This document shows positions 44,133 to 52,814 of a stretch of DNA of 64,000 nt, piece by piece. The stretch is from contig NZ_JAFIEU010000002.1 in NCBI RefSeq assembly GCF_020832325.1, positions 1-64,000 on the forward strand. The letters run 5' to 3'. Position 1 is the first letter of the stretch; each line of letters begins with the position of its first letter. The translations under genes and the position numbers were made by a program. Below the pieces are notes generated by a model, which made no database searches, had not been told where the DNA came from, and saw only the letters and a list, made by a program, of their open reading frames with translations. The DNA is from Lunatimonas sp. Its GTDB lineage: Bacteria > Bacteroidota > Bacteroidia > Cytophagales > Cyclobacteriaceae.

Positions 44133-45350
44133 CTAAAAATCTGCTCTACTGATGGGCATGGTCATGCACCTGGGTCCGCCCAATCCCCGAGACAGTTCCG
44201 AAGAGGGGATTTCCAACACCTCTACCCCCACATCGCGCAGTGCCCGATTGGTGTGTTTGTTGCGGCTGTAGGATATTACCCTTCTGGGTGAAATGGTCAA
44301 TACGTTGGCCCCGTCAAACCACTGCTCGCGCAATGCGTAGTCTGGGTTCCCGTTGCCGGTATGGATGATCTGTAGGTGTGGGATTTCTAATTGAAGGATA
44401 TCGGCCAAGGATTCGGTAAGGATCGTTTTTTTGATATGGACTTGATCTTGTTCCCTGCTTTTTAGTGTATATACGGAGGTTTGTACCACCGCTTCTAGGG
44501 CATCGGGATAGGTTAAGATCAGGTTTTCATCCAGGACCGTAAACACCGTATCCAAGTGCATGAAGTTCCGTTTTTTGGGAAGCTGTACTTTGTAAACGCG
44601 CTCAATGGTACCCTCCGATATCAGCTGCTTGGCCAGGTGATAGATGGAGCGCTCATCGGTCCGTTCTGAGTCTCCCACCGCGATGGCCTTTTCCGAAAGG
44701 ATGATGATGTCCCCCCCTTCTATGCATGGGGGGTTATTTTGATTGTCCTTGGGATAAACCCGGTGAATTTGATTTTTAAAATCGGGGTGGTTTTCAAAAA
44801 CAACCCTAACCAAATCCGCTTCCCGTTGTCTCTCTTCATTACGCATGCTGGAAAACAGCATCCCGCCGGGGCAAATGGCGGCGGTGTCCCGCTGGAAATA
44901 GAGGTTCGGTATGGGCGGTATCAGGTAGGCAAAATCCAAGAGCTCCTCCAATTGCAGCCCCTTCATTTTGCGCCTGGCTTCGTGAACCTTTATACCTGCA
45001 ATAAGTGCGGTCGCACATTCGGAAGTAGAGAGTTTTTCCATAAACTCATCTGCCAAGTATCCCAGCCGGTATTTTTTCAGTCCTTCGGTGAGGAGCCTAT
45101 GTTGTAGTTTCTTATCGAGCAGCACCTCCATCAGCAGCTCGTGTAGCAGATACACCTTGGCCCCAGTAGTCTGGGTCAGTAGGGATCGGAAATAATCATG
45201 CTCACGCTGCATGTCTTCCAAGTAAGGGACATCCTCGAAAAGCAGTAGGTGCTTGTTATAAGGGGTAAGCCGGTCGATTTCCTTGCCGGGGCGGTGCATC
45301 AACACAGCTTTAAGTGTTCCGTATTCTGATTTTATTCGAAGGTCTGTCAT
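44133..45350 (-). CDS. arcA: Arginine deiminase
   Basis: This 405-residue enzyme hydrolyses arginine to citrulline and ammonia. Motifs include YGTLKAVLMHRPGKEIDRLT, LYFQRDTAAIC, CIEGGDIIILSEKAIAVGDS, FMHLDTVFTVLD and the C-terminal catalytic cysteine in GGPRCMTMPISR. Length and order of motifs fit the microbial ArcA family rather than agmatine deiminase. No ornithine carbamoyltransferase, carbamate kinase or antiporter follows, so this is a solitary arcA. It is convergent with lptD. Confidence 0.94.
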   Translation of the reverse strand: MTDLRIKSEYGTLKAVLMHRPGKEIDRLTPYNKHLLLFEDVPYLEDMQREHDYFRSLLTQTTGAKVYLLHELLMEVLLDKKLQHRLLTEGLKKYRLGYLADEFMEKLSTSECATALIAGIKVHEARRKMKGLQLEELLDFAYLIPPIPNLYFQRDTAAICPGGMLFSSMRNEERQREADLVRVVFENHPDFKNQIHRVYPKDNQNNPPCIEGGDIIILSEKAIAVGDSERTDERSIYHLAKQLISEGTIERVYKVQLPKKRNFMHLDTVFTVLDENLILTYPDALEAVVQTSVYTLKSREQDQVHIKKTILTESLADILQLEIPHLQIIHTGNGNPDYALREQWFDGANVLTISPRRVISYSRNKHTNRALRDVGVEVLEIPSSELSRGLGGPRCMTMPISRADF

Positions 45351-45447
45351 AGAGGGTCTACCCGTTTAGCTTTGGTAAGACGCTCTAATTTCGCAAAATC
45401 TAGACAATATTGTATCTTTCCCCCTCAATTTATCAACGTTACTTACT

Positions 45448-46872
45448 ATGAAGTTTTTCTTTCAATTATTCTACCAACTCCTTTGTATTGCTCTTCTAAC
45501 GGGATCTCTGACCGTTCATGCGCAGTCGTACTTTGCAGATGGTCTATCTCCTGCGTTTCACAAAGAACGAAGGCAGGCGTTTCGGGACCTTTTACCCGAA
45601 AACGGCGTTGCTGTTATTTTTAATAATCCTGTAAAGAATAGGTCCAATGACACGGAATTTAGTTACCGACCCAATTCTGATTTCTATTACCTGACGGGAT
45701 TCAGGGAACCCAATGCCGCACTGATTATTTTCAAAAAGCCACAGACGGTCGATGGGGCAAAAGTAAATGAAATCATCTACGTGCAGCCTCGAGACCCCAG
45801 AAAGGAACAATGGGATGGCGTTCGGTTGGGAGTCGATGGCGTGAAAGAGAAGCTGGGTTTTGAACATGCGTATGTTCATTCCGATTTTATGAAATCCCCT
45901 CAGATTGATTGGAACAATTTGGCACCGGTGTTATCCTTTGATATGGGGATCATAGAGGGTGGAAGCCACAATGCGCCCCTTAATGAGATGGTTTCAAAGT
46001 TAAAAAGTATGAGCCTGTCTACAGAAGTTCCCAGCAATACCGCATTGAATCAGATCATGGCGAAATTGCGTGCGGTGAAGACAGCGGAGGAGTTGGTGAT
46101 TTTGGAAAAGGCAATCTTGATTTCGGGCAAAGGACATATCGAATCGTTTAAGTCCATCAAGCCGGGGGTATCGGAACGGGCCGTACAGGGAGTTCATGAG
46201 TTTGTCCATAAGGCCATGGGTGCGGAGGATATCGGCTATGGATCTATCGTGGGTTCGGGAAACAATACCACCATTTTACACTATGTAGAAAACAGCGTTG
46301 AAGATTTGACAGATGGATTGATTTTAATGGATGTGGGAGCGGAGTACAAGGGCTATTCTGGAGACATTACCAGAACGGTTCCGGTGAAAGGCGTTTTCTC
46401 ACCCGAAGAAAAAGCCATTTACGAGATTGTCTTGGAAGCCTTGGAGGCGGGAATTGCCGCATGTACCGTTGGGGCGGAATATAAGGAGATTGACCAAGCT
46501 GCAAGAAACGTAATTGATGCCGGGTTGGTAAAATTGGGATTGGTGAAGCCAGGAGAAAAACATCCTTATTTCCCCCATGGGACCGGCCATCACCTGGGAT
46601 TGGATGTGCACGACCGTGGAGGACGGGGAATCTTAGAGCCTGGAATGGTCCTTACCGTGGAGCCTGGAATCTACATTCCTGAGGGAAGTGATGTAGATCC
46701 CAAGTGGTGGAGAATAGGCGTCAGAATCGAGGATAATATTCTGATTACCGCTGACGGTAATAGAAATCTTAGTGCCTTTGTTCCCAAAACAGTTGAGGAT
46801 ATAGAAAGGACGATGAAGGAAGAGGGTATTTTACAAAAGCTGGAGCTGAATAGTGTCGCGGGGTCGTTTTAG
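45448..46872 (+). CDS. Secreted Xaa-Pro aminopeptidase (aminopeptidase P)
   Basis: This is 474 residues with a signal peptide (LCIALLTGSLTVHAQ). The N-terminal AMP_N domain has FSYRPNSDFYYLTGFREPNA. The M24 catalytic domain (about 205-450) binds two metals through LMDVGAEYKGYSGDITRTVP (Asp, Asp), PHGTGHHLGLDVHDRG (His), MVLTVEPGIYIP (Glu) and GVRIEDNILI (Glu). It removes N-terminal residues preceding proline from peptides in the periplasm. It is followed by a long hairpin and the convergent tyrA gene. Confidence 0.94.
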   Translation: MKFFFQLFYQLLCIALLTGSLTVHAQSYFADGLSPAFHKERRQAFRDLLPENGVAVIFNNPVKNRSNDTEFSYRPNSDFYYLTGFREPNAALIIFKKPQTVDGAKVNEIIYVQPRDPRKEQWDGVRLGVDGVKEKLGFEHAYVHSDFMKSPQIDWNNLAPVLSFDMGIIEGGSHNAPLNEMVSKLKSMSLSTEVPSNTALNQIMAKLRAVKTAEELVILEKAILISGKGHIESFKSIKPGVSERAVQGVHEFVHKAMGAEDIGYGSIVGSGNNTTILHYVENSVEDLTDGLILMDVGAEYKGYSGDITRTVPVKGVFSPEEKAIYEIVLEALEAGIAACTVGAEYKEIDQAARNVIDAGLVKLGLVKPGEKHPYFPHGTGHHLGLDVHDRGGRGILEPGMVLTVEPGIYIPEGSDVDPKWWRIGVRIEDNILITADGNRNLSAFVPKTVEDIERTMKEEGILQKLELNSVAGSF

Positions 46873-46883
46873 ACCGCCAAAGA

Positions 46884-46967
46884 GTAAGCTACGAATACAA
46901 ACAAGTCCCGATATCGTTTCAATAGCAATTGAAGTGGTATAGGGACTTGTTTCAAATGGTAAGCTAC
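46884..46967. repeat. Long hairpin flanked by 9-base direct repeats; likely bidirectional terminator
   Basis: Between convergent aminopeptidase and tyrA genes, arms AAACAAGTCCC (46899-46909) and GGGACTTGTTT (46942-46952) form an 11-pair stem, continued inward by ATATC/GGTAT and TTCAAT/ATTGAA. The T-rich flank suits termination in both directions. GTAAGCTAC occurs on both sides (46884-46892 and 46959-46967), the form expected of a small inserted palindromic element with target duplication. Confidence 0.65.
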
Positions 46968-46983
46968 ACAAATGGAGTGGCTA

Positions 46984-47838
46984 TTACCTTCCTTTTTCCA
47001 AATCCAAAATATCCCGGATTTTGTTCGCTTCTGCCATTTCTTCGGATAGGCCCTTGTAGTCTTCTGCAGCGATCTTATTGCGGAAGTCCTGCATATGGGC
47101 GATGTACGAGTCCATGGCTTCCAGCAGATTTTTGCGGTTTTCGACAAATATCGGTGCCCACATGGCCGGAGAGCTCTTCGCCAACCGCACCGTAGAGGCA
47201 AATCCACTGCCTGCCATGTCAAAGATGTGCTTTTCATCTGCCGTCTTGTCCAGTACCGTCTTGCCCAGCATGAAAGAGGTAACGTGCGACAGGTGCGATA
47301 CAAACGCTAGGTGCAGGTCATGGTCTTTGGGGTCCATGAAACGGAGCTTCATATTCATCAGCTCAAACAGCTCGTAGGCCATTCCTTTCAGGTGTACATC
47401 GGTTTTTTCCATTTCACAGATGATCATCACCTTGCCGTCGAACAGGTCTACTTCAGCGGCCTTTGGTCCGGAGTTTTCCGTTCCGGCGATGGGGTGCACA
47501 GCCAGGTAATTCGCGCGTTTTGGGTGCTTGGCGATTTTCTCGCAGATCAATTCCTTAGTGGAGCCGAAGTCAAACACTAAAGTCTTGTCGCCGGTCTCTG
47601 CCAGGGTTTGTTCCAAGAGGCTGGTTAAGGTATCTACCGGGGTAGCCAGGACCACCACGTCGGTATCGGCGTCCGGTTTCTCTTTGGCTTCGGTGATCAT
47701 GCCCAGGGCTTGGGCTTGCTCCAAGTGAGTGGAGTTTTGGTCGAAACCTGTAACGATCAGGTCGGGTCGCTTCTTCTTTAGTACCAGGGCAAATGATCCC
47801 CCCAGCAATCCCAAACCAATAATGTGTATCTTCTTCAT
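46984..47838 (-). CDS. tyrA: Prephenate dehydrogenase
   Basis: This is a 284-residue enzyme with the NAD motif HIIGLGLLGGSFALVLKKKR at the N-terminus. AVHPIAGTENSGPKAAE, FMDPKDHDLHLAFVSHLSHV and GSGFASTVRLAKSSPAMW are typical active-site segments. It oxidatively decarboxylates prephenate to 4-hydroxyphenylpyruvate for tyrosine. There is no fused chorismate mutase or ACT domain, so mutase activity must come from the AroF-AroQ fusion in the same operon. It is the last gene of the attenuated operon, 19 bases after the aminotransferase. Confidence 0.96.
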   Translation of the reverse strand: MKKIHIIGLGLLGGSFALVLKKKRPDLIVTGFDQNSTHLEQAQALGMITEAKEKPDADTDVVVLATPVDTLTSLLEQTLAETGDKTLVFDFGSTKELICEKIAKHPKRANYLAVHPIAGTENSGPKAAEVDLFDGKVMIICEMEKTDVHLKGMAYELFELMNMKLRFMDPKDHDLHLAFVSHLSHVTSFMLGKTVLDKTADEKHIFDMAGSGFASTVRLAKSSPAMWAPIFVENRKNLLEAMDSYIAHMQDFRNKIAAEDYKGLSEEMAEANKIRDILDLEKGR

Positions 47839-47857
47839 GGGTAACGTTGTTTGTTAA

Positions 47858-49006
47858 TCAGTGTTCAATTCGATTCAATGCCTCCAAAATATCCTCTTCG
47901 GCAACGCATAACGAAAAGCGAATATACTGCTCGCCCGCACTGCCAAAGATCATTCCCGGTGTCACGAAGAGGTGCTTCTCGTGCAGCAGCCTATCTACCA
48001 TTGCCAATGCGTCGGTTCCTAAAGGGACCTTGGTCCAGACGAACATCCCGCCCGGTTGTTTCAGCAGTTGTAAACCCAGCTTTTCGGCCAGTTTCCATAC
48101 CAGCGCCCTTCTGCGTGCGTAGATCGCATTGTTTTCGGCAAACCAGTCATTGCCTAGGTTGAGCGCAGCTACGGCCCCTTCCTGTAGGCCCAAAAACATG
48201 CCCGAATCCATGTTGCTTTTTACCCGAAGTACCGCCTGCAGGTAGTCCTTTCTTCCTGCCAACATCCCTACCCGCCATCCGGGGATATTGAAACTCTTGC
48301 TCAAGGAGTTCAATTCCAACGCATGTTCTTTGGCACCGGGCACGGCCAAAAGGCTGATGGCTTCCTCATACAGCACAAAGCTGTAGGGATTGTCGTTGAT
48401 CAACAGGATATCGTTGGCTTCTGCAAATTGGAGCAGGCGCTCAAAGAGCTTGGGATTTCCAGGTGCACCTGTAGGCATGTTTGGGTAATTCACCCACATC
48501 AACTTTACCTTTTTTAGGTCCATTTGTGCCAGCTGTTCCCAATTGGGCTCCCAGTTGCTGCTTTCATCCAGCTCGTAATACACAGGATTGGCATTTAATA
48601 GCTTGGTCACGGATGTGTAGGTGGGGTAGCCAGGATTGGGAATCAGCACCTCATCTCCCTCATCCAGGAATGCCATGGAAATATGCATGATACCTTCTTT
48701 GGATCCCATCAGAGGGAGGATTTCCTGTTCAGGGTCTAGCGATACGCCATAGTGCCGCTCGTAGAAGGCGGCAAAGGAGTTCCTCAGCGCCGGAATACCG
48801 GTGTAGGACTGATAGCCGTGGGCCTTTGGGTTTTCTGCGGCTTTTTTCAAGGCATCGATTACGCTGGGGTGCGGTGGCAGGTCCGGACTGCCGATGCCCA
48901 TGTTGATGATCGCGTGACCAGCCTGCCGAAGCTGTGCCACTTCCTTTAGTTTCGTGGAGAAGTAATATTCCTTTACTTCACCTAGCCGCTTGGAATACCC
49001 TTTCAT
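47858..49006 (-). CDS. PLP-dependent class I/II aminotransferase, likely aromatic amino acid aminotransferase
   Basis: This is a 382-residue fold-type I aminotransferase. AIINMGIGSPDLPPHPSVI, ALRNSFAAFYERHYGV, MWVNYPNMPTGAPGNP (NxPxG, here NMPTG), INDNPYSFVLYEE and the Schiff-base Lys in ELNSLSKSFNIPGWRVG are visible. Its place between pheA and tyrA, overlapping the pheA stop by four bases, argues for the last transamination to Phe and Tyr. Sequence alone cannot exclude aspartate or diaminopimelate substrates. Confidence 0.92.
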   Translation of the reverse strand: MKGYSKRLGEVKEYYFSTKLKEVAQLRQAGHAIINMGIGSPDLPPHPSVIDALKKAAENPKAHGYQSYTGIPALRNSFAAFYERHYGVSLDPEQEILPLMGSKEGIMHISMAFLDEGDEVLIPNPGYPTYTSVTKLLNANPVYYELDESSNWEPNWEQLAQMDLKKVKLMWVNYPNMPTGAPGNPKLFERLLQFAEANDILLINDNPYSFVLYEEAISLLAVPGAKEHALELNSLSKSFNIPGWRVGMLAGRKDYLQAVLRVKSNMDSGMFLGLQEGAVAALNLGNDWFAENNAIYARRRALVWKLAEKLGLQLLKQPGGMFVWTKVPLGTDALAMVDRLLHEKHLFVTPGMIFGSAGEQYIRFSLCVAEEDILEALNRIEH

Positions 49007-49848
49007 ATTTTTCGGTTTTGATACTCCCCAAATAGTTTTACTTCACCGAAGTTCTCTTGGATTTGTGCGATGGCCTGTTTAAAAAGGTCGTAGTCACCGA
49101 TCAGTGTGTCGATGAAAAAAGCATACTCCCAAGGTTTATTAATCACGGGGATGGATTGGATCTTGGTGAGGTCCAGGTCGTGTTCACTCATTAGGGTGAG
49201 TAATTTGGCTAACCCACCTTTTTGGTTGTGGATGGTTACTTTTAACGAGGCTTTGGTGGGAGTTTCCTTGATTTCCGGTTTCTCTCGCTGTAGGAGGATA
49301 AATCGGGTAAAGTTGTTTTTAACAGTTTGGATGTTGGAGGCAATGATTTCCAGTCCGTAGTAATCGGCGGCTTTGGGGCTGGCGATGGCACCTATTCCCT
49401 TGAGTTCTTTTTCGGCGATTAGTTGTGCTACGTAGGCGGTATCTACGTCGTCTATCAAGCGGATATGGGGATGCTGTGCAAAAAACACCTTGCATTGCAG
49501 TATAGCCATCGGATGAGACCGCACCTCGTGTATAGTATCGATAGATTGACCGGGCCAAACCATCAGGTTATGGGAGATGGGGAGATAATACTCGTCGAAT
49601 ACGAAGAGGTTGTGCCGGTCTATGATGTCGTAATTGGGAAGGATGGCTCCCGCGATGGAGTTTTCGATTGCCATGACGGCATAGTCGGCGGTTCCAGCCT
49701 CAACGCTTTTTGCTACTTCCTCAAAGGTGTGAAAGCCGCCCACATCGATGTTTTCACCGAAATACTGCTGGGCTACCTGATGGTGAAACGAACCCGGTAC
49801 GCCCTGAATGGCGATGTTGAGCTTTTTGGTTTCCAATACTTCATTCAT
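49003..49848 (-). CDS. pheA: Prephenate dehydratase with ACT domain
   Basis: This is 281 residues. The dehydratase domain (about 8-185) has IAIQGVPGSFHHQVAQQYFG, YAVMAIENSIAGAILPNYDI and the catalytic Thr region NFTRFILLQREK. The C-terminal ACT domain (about 197-270) begins KASLKVTIHNQKGGLAKLLT, with IQSIPV at the regulatory-ligand position. It makes phenylpyruvate and should be feedback-inhibited by Phe through ACT, adding enzyme-level control to the transcriptional attenuator. It overlaps the aminotransferase gene by four bases. Confidence 0.96.
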   Translation of the reverse strand: MNEVLETKKLNIAIQGVPGSFHHQVAQQYFGENIDVGGFHTFEEVAKSVEAGTADYAVMAIENSIAGAILPNYDIIDRHNLFVFDEYYLPISHNLMVWPGQSIDTIHEVRSHPMAILQCKVFFAQHPHIRLIDDVDTAYVAQLIAEKELKGIGAIASPKAADYYGLEIIASNIQTVKNNFTRFILLQREKPEIKETPTKASLKVTIHNQKGGLAKLLTLMSEHDLDLTKIQSIPVINKPWEYAFFIDTLIGDYDLFKQAIAQIQENFGEVKLFGEYQNRKI

Positions 49849-49873
49849 ACCATTGCCTCCATCCGGAGATTAA

Positions 49874-50242
49874 TCATTTTTTGAAAATAAAATAGACAGC
49901 CAAAACCAGAAAGCCAAAGCCTACCAAATGGTTCCAGCGGAAGGATTCATTTTTGAAAAACAGAAAGGTGAAGATCATGAACACTACCAACGTAATCACT
50001 TCCTGCAAAACTTTCAGCTCCACCAAGGAAAAAGGACCTCCGTAAGCTTTATATCCCAATCGATTGGCGGGGACCTGAAAGAAATATTCAAATAGGGCTA
50101 TTCCCCAGCTTATCAAAATGATGGAGATCAGTCCCAAGTTTTCAAACCACTTGAGTTCTTTGAATTTCAAGTGGCCATACCATGCCATGGTCATAAACGC
50201 ATTTGAAATGACCAACAGGACGATTGCATAGACACCTTTCAT
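49874..50242 (-). CDS. DUF486 (DMT superfamily) small membrane protein
   Basis: This is a 122-residue protein with four predicted membrane helices: IVLLVISNAFMTMAWYGHL, LISIILISWGIALFEYFFQV, the segment after YGGPFSLVELKVLQEVI, and LVGFGFLVLAVYFIF. It belongs to the DUF486/DMT group of half-size transporters, which work as dimers. The substrate is unknown; export of an aromatic compound is conceivable from its position inside the aromatic operon. The 125-base repeat leader ends exactly at its ATG. Confidence 0.87.
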   Translation of the reverse strand: MKGVYAIVLLVISNAFMTMAWYGHLKFKELKWFENLGLISIILISWGIALFEYFFQVPANRLGYKAYGGPFSLVELKVLQEVITLVVFMIFTFLFFKNESFRWNHLVGFGFLVLAVYFIFKK

Positions 50243-50367
50243 CTGTTTATTTTTTGTTTTTCAAAGGTCAGATGGAATCCCTGCCTACCGCAGGCAGGTC
50301 GCATGGTTACCACGATAGCTATCGGGGCATCCCAGTGTGTGTCGCTTGCGTCATGCTCGATTTCATG
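50243..50367 (-). repeat. 125-base repeated leader, copy 1 (before the DUF486 gene)
   Basis: Read in the gene's direction, this stretch aligns over its full length with 58970-59094 (about 84% identity, one compensating one-base indel pair). It runs from CATGAAATC to ATAAACAG and stops at the ATG. It contains two inverted repeats: CGATAGCTATCG, and CCTGCCT/AGGCAGG with a five-base loop. It lies 22 bases after the aroA stop. Confidence 0.88.
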
Positions 50368-50389
50368 GCGGATTCTAGATGACAAGGGC

Positions 50390-51616
50390 CTATTGTTGGA
50401 TCAGGGGTTCCACGCCGAGCAGCGCCACATGTTTCCAAAAGCTGGGGTAGGACTTATTGACTACCTCAGGATCGTCAAACGACACTTCCATCTTAGCCAT
50501 CAGTGGCATAAAGGCCATGGCCATGCGGTGATCGTCGTAGGTGTGAATCTGCACCCGGTCGGGGAGCTGTGTACTGGGGACAAGGGTGAAAACGCCCTCT
50601 TTCCGCTCTTCCAGTCCGGCGTGGATTTTTGCCAGTTCCCGTTGCAATGCATCTATGCGATCGGTCTCTTTTATCCGCAGGCTTTCCAACCCGCTAAATT
50701 CACAGCTACGTCCCAACAGGGCACACGTGACGGCTACCGTCTGAGCAATGTCCGGACAGTGGGTGAAATCGATGTGTTCGATGCCAACTATTGGTTTCTT
50801 GGTCAATCGAACGCCTTGGGAGTCAAATTGACTCTGCACTCCTAGCTTATCCATGATGGCTACGATGTGCGAATCTCCTTGCATGCTGTTTGCCTTTAAT
50901 CCGGTCAGGTACAGCTCCCCCTCTTCGGCACAGGCTAGCAGGCTGAACCAATAGCTCGCCCCGGACCAGTCACTTTCCACGGTAAATCGCGTTGGCCGGT
51001 AGGTCTGGGGTTTGATGAAAATAATGTTTTCTTCAAAGGTGTATTCCACACCAAATTCCTTCATCAGCTCCAGAGTCATTTCGATGTAGGTTCGGGAACC
51101 GATCTTTCCAGTCAATTCCAGCGTTAGCCCTTTGGGTAGTAGGGGGGCGTTCATGACCAAGGCGGAAATGTATTGGCTACTTACATCACCCCGAATCTGG
51201 AGGCGGTCGGTCAGTTGGGAGGTAAATCCCTTTGTCTTTAGGGGTGGGTAGCCTTCCACTCCCAAGTATTCGATGTCAGCGCCCAGGGTCCTCAGGGCAT
51301 CAACCAATATCCCTATGGGCCGCTCACACATTCGGGGAGTGCCGGTGAGTATTTTTGTCCGGTTGGTAAGGGCAGCGTATGCCGTCAGAAAACGCATGGT
51401 GGTGCCTGCATCAAGCACATCTAACGTGTCGGGATCCTCTTGAAGCAAGCGGATCATGGTTTGCGTATCCCTCGCCTCGGCCAGGTTGCTTAGCTGATTG
51501 TCCCCCTCTGTCAATGCATCGATGATCAGGGCCCGGTTACTTTCACTTTTGGATGAAGGCAGGGGGATCATCACTTGGCCGAAGCGGCTTTTTCGGGGGA
51601 TAGTGACGGTGTTCAT
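50390..51616 (-). CDS. aroA: 3-phosphoshikimate 1-carboxyvinyltransferase (EPSP synthase)
   Basis: This is a 408-residue enzyme that joins shikimate 3-phosphate and PEP. Seen motifs: PLPSSKSESNRALIIDALTE (N-terminal Lys/Ser region), LDAGTTMRFLTAYAAL, RPIGILVDALRTLGADIEY, GDVSSQYISALVMNAPLL and the C-terminal RIKETDRIDALQRELAKI and YDDHRMAMAFMPL. The length is slightly below the usual 430 residues. It follows aroB by 132 bases that hold no gene or clear signal. The repeat element separates it from the DUF486 gene. Confidence 0.95.
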   Translation of the reverse strand: MNTVTIPRKSRFGQVMIPLPSSKSESNRALIIDALTEGDNQLSNLAEARDTQTMIRLLQEDPDTLDVLDAGTTMRFLTAYAALTNRTKILTGTPRMCERPIGILVDALRTLGADIEYLGVEGYPPLKTKGFTSQLTDRLQIRGDVSSQYISALVMNAPLLPKGLTLELTGKIGSRTYIEMTLELMKEFGVEYTFEENIIFIKPQTYRPTRFTVESDWSGASYWFSLLACAEEGELYLTGLKANSMQGDSHIVAIMDKLGVQSQFDSQGVRLTKKPIVGIEHIDFTHCPDIAQTVAVTCALLGRSCEFSGLESLRIKETDRIDALQRELAKIHAGLEERKEGVFTLVPSTQLPDRVQIHTYDDHRMAMAFMPLMAKMEVSFDDPEVVNKSYPSFWKHVALLGVEPLIQQ

Positions 51617-51748
51617 GTGATTATAAAAGCTTTTTTTGCGGTCACAAGGTGTCCAGGTGTATGCGGATCATATATCCCATAGTTGCTGGATAACGTGTTG
51701 CCGGATTGGTGATCATTCCTTGGTATGGCTCGTTCCCCCGGTCCGATT

Positions 51749-52786
51749 TTACGGGGCAAGGTCGTTGTAGTAACGTAGGGATTGGAAGATTTCATCCTTA
51801 CCAACGGCAATATTGTATTCGCACTGACCGATTTTGGTCAATAGCGAAAAGTTGAGAATGGAACCCTCGTTCTTTTTGTCCTGAAAGCACAGGGAAACGA
51901 TGGCTTCAAAGTCATCATCGGGAATGCTAACCTTACCAAAAACCCCTAGGATCTTAGACTCGATCTTTTGAAGGTCCTCGTGGCTCAAGCGAAGGTATTT
52001 TTGTGAGAGGAACGCTTCGGCCAACATGCCGACTGCGATCGCTTCGCCGTGTAACAGGTGGTTTGGGCTATCCAGGTAGTGGGATTCCACTGCATGGCCT
52101 ATCGTATGGCCAAAATTTAGGATTTTCCGCAGTCCTTCTTCCCTTGGATCTCGGCTGACTACCGACTCCTTGATCCCCACAGACACTTCGATGATGTCCT
52201 TCCAATTTTGAGTTTGCCAGTTTTCGGTTTTGAGACTTTCAAAATAGTTGGCGTTGGAGATTAGCCCGTGCTTGATGATTTCTGCATACCCGGAGCGCAG
52301 TTCTGCTTCCGGCAGAGTCTGCAGAAATATGTCGCTGATGATCACTGCTTCGGGTTGGGTGAAGACACCGATGTGGTTCTTGAACCCCATGAAATCTATG
52401 CCGAGTTTGCCGCCCACGCTGGCATCCACTTGAGAAAGTAGGGTAGTGGGGATATTGATGAAGCGTATGCCTCTTTTGTAGGTGCTTGCGCAAAATCCGC
52501 CCATATCACCCGTGACACCACCGCCAATATTGATCACCAAGGCTTTTCGGTCAAATCCCTGTTCGGTCATCCACTGCCAAATCTGGGTACAGGTATCCAG
52601 GTTTTTGTGGATCTCTCCGGCTTCGAATGCGAAGACGGTGTGTTCCGGCAGGGATGACTGAAGGAGGGGGTAGCAAGTCTGCACGGTATGGCTGTCTGCG
52701 ATGACCCCCAGCTTGGAATATTTCCGGGTGTCCAGATAGCGCTGTATATCCTTAGCGATTTGCGCCGAATAGATGACTTTTTCCAA
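51749..52786 (-). CDS. aroB: 3-dehydroquinate synthase
   Basis: This is a 345-residue NAD- and metal-dependent enzyme that converts DAHP to 3-dehydroquinate. Motifs are VINIGGGVTGDMGGFCASTY, RFINIPTTLLSQVDASVGGK, ELRSGYAEIIKHGLI, RKILNFGHTIGHAVE (metal-binding His) and LLHGEAIAVGMLAEAF. The start is TTG at 52786: no in-frame ATG precedes it and the next Met would cut into the domain. The gap to aroF is 28 bases. Confidence 0.95.
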   Translation of the reverse strand: MEKVIYSAQIAKDIQRYLDTRKYSKLGVIADSHTVQTCYPLLQSSLPEHTVFAFEAGEIHKNLDTCTQIWQWMTEQGFDRKALVINIGGGVTGDMGGFCASTYKRGIRFINIPTTLLSQVDASVGGKLGIDFMGFKNHIGVFTQPEAVIISDIFLQTLPEAELRSGYAEIIKHGLISNANYFESLKTENWQTQNWKDIIEVSVGIKESVVSRDPREEGLRKILNFGHTIGHAVESHYLDSPNHLLHGEAIAVGMLAEAFLSQKYLRLSHEDLQKIESKILGVFGKVSIPDDDFEAIVSLCFQDKKNEGSILNFSLLTKIGQCEYNIAVGKDEIFQSLRYYNDLAP

Positions 52787-52814
52787 TGTGGGTATGTTTA
52801 AGAGCAGGTCAAAA

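Noticed and set aside
50303-50845. 180-residue plus-strand ORF over the aroA 3' end and the repeat
   Set aside because: It is antisense to a full-length aroA and has no recognisable domain.
51613-51810. Minus-strand 65-residue ORF between aroB and aroA
   Set aside because: It overlaps both genes out of frame and has no start context or family features.
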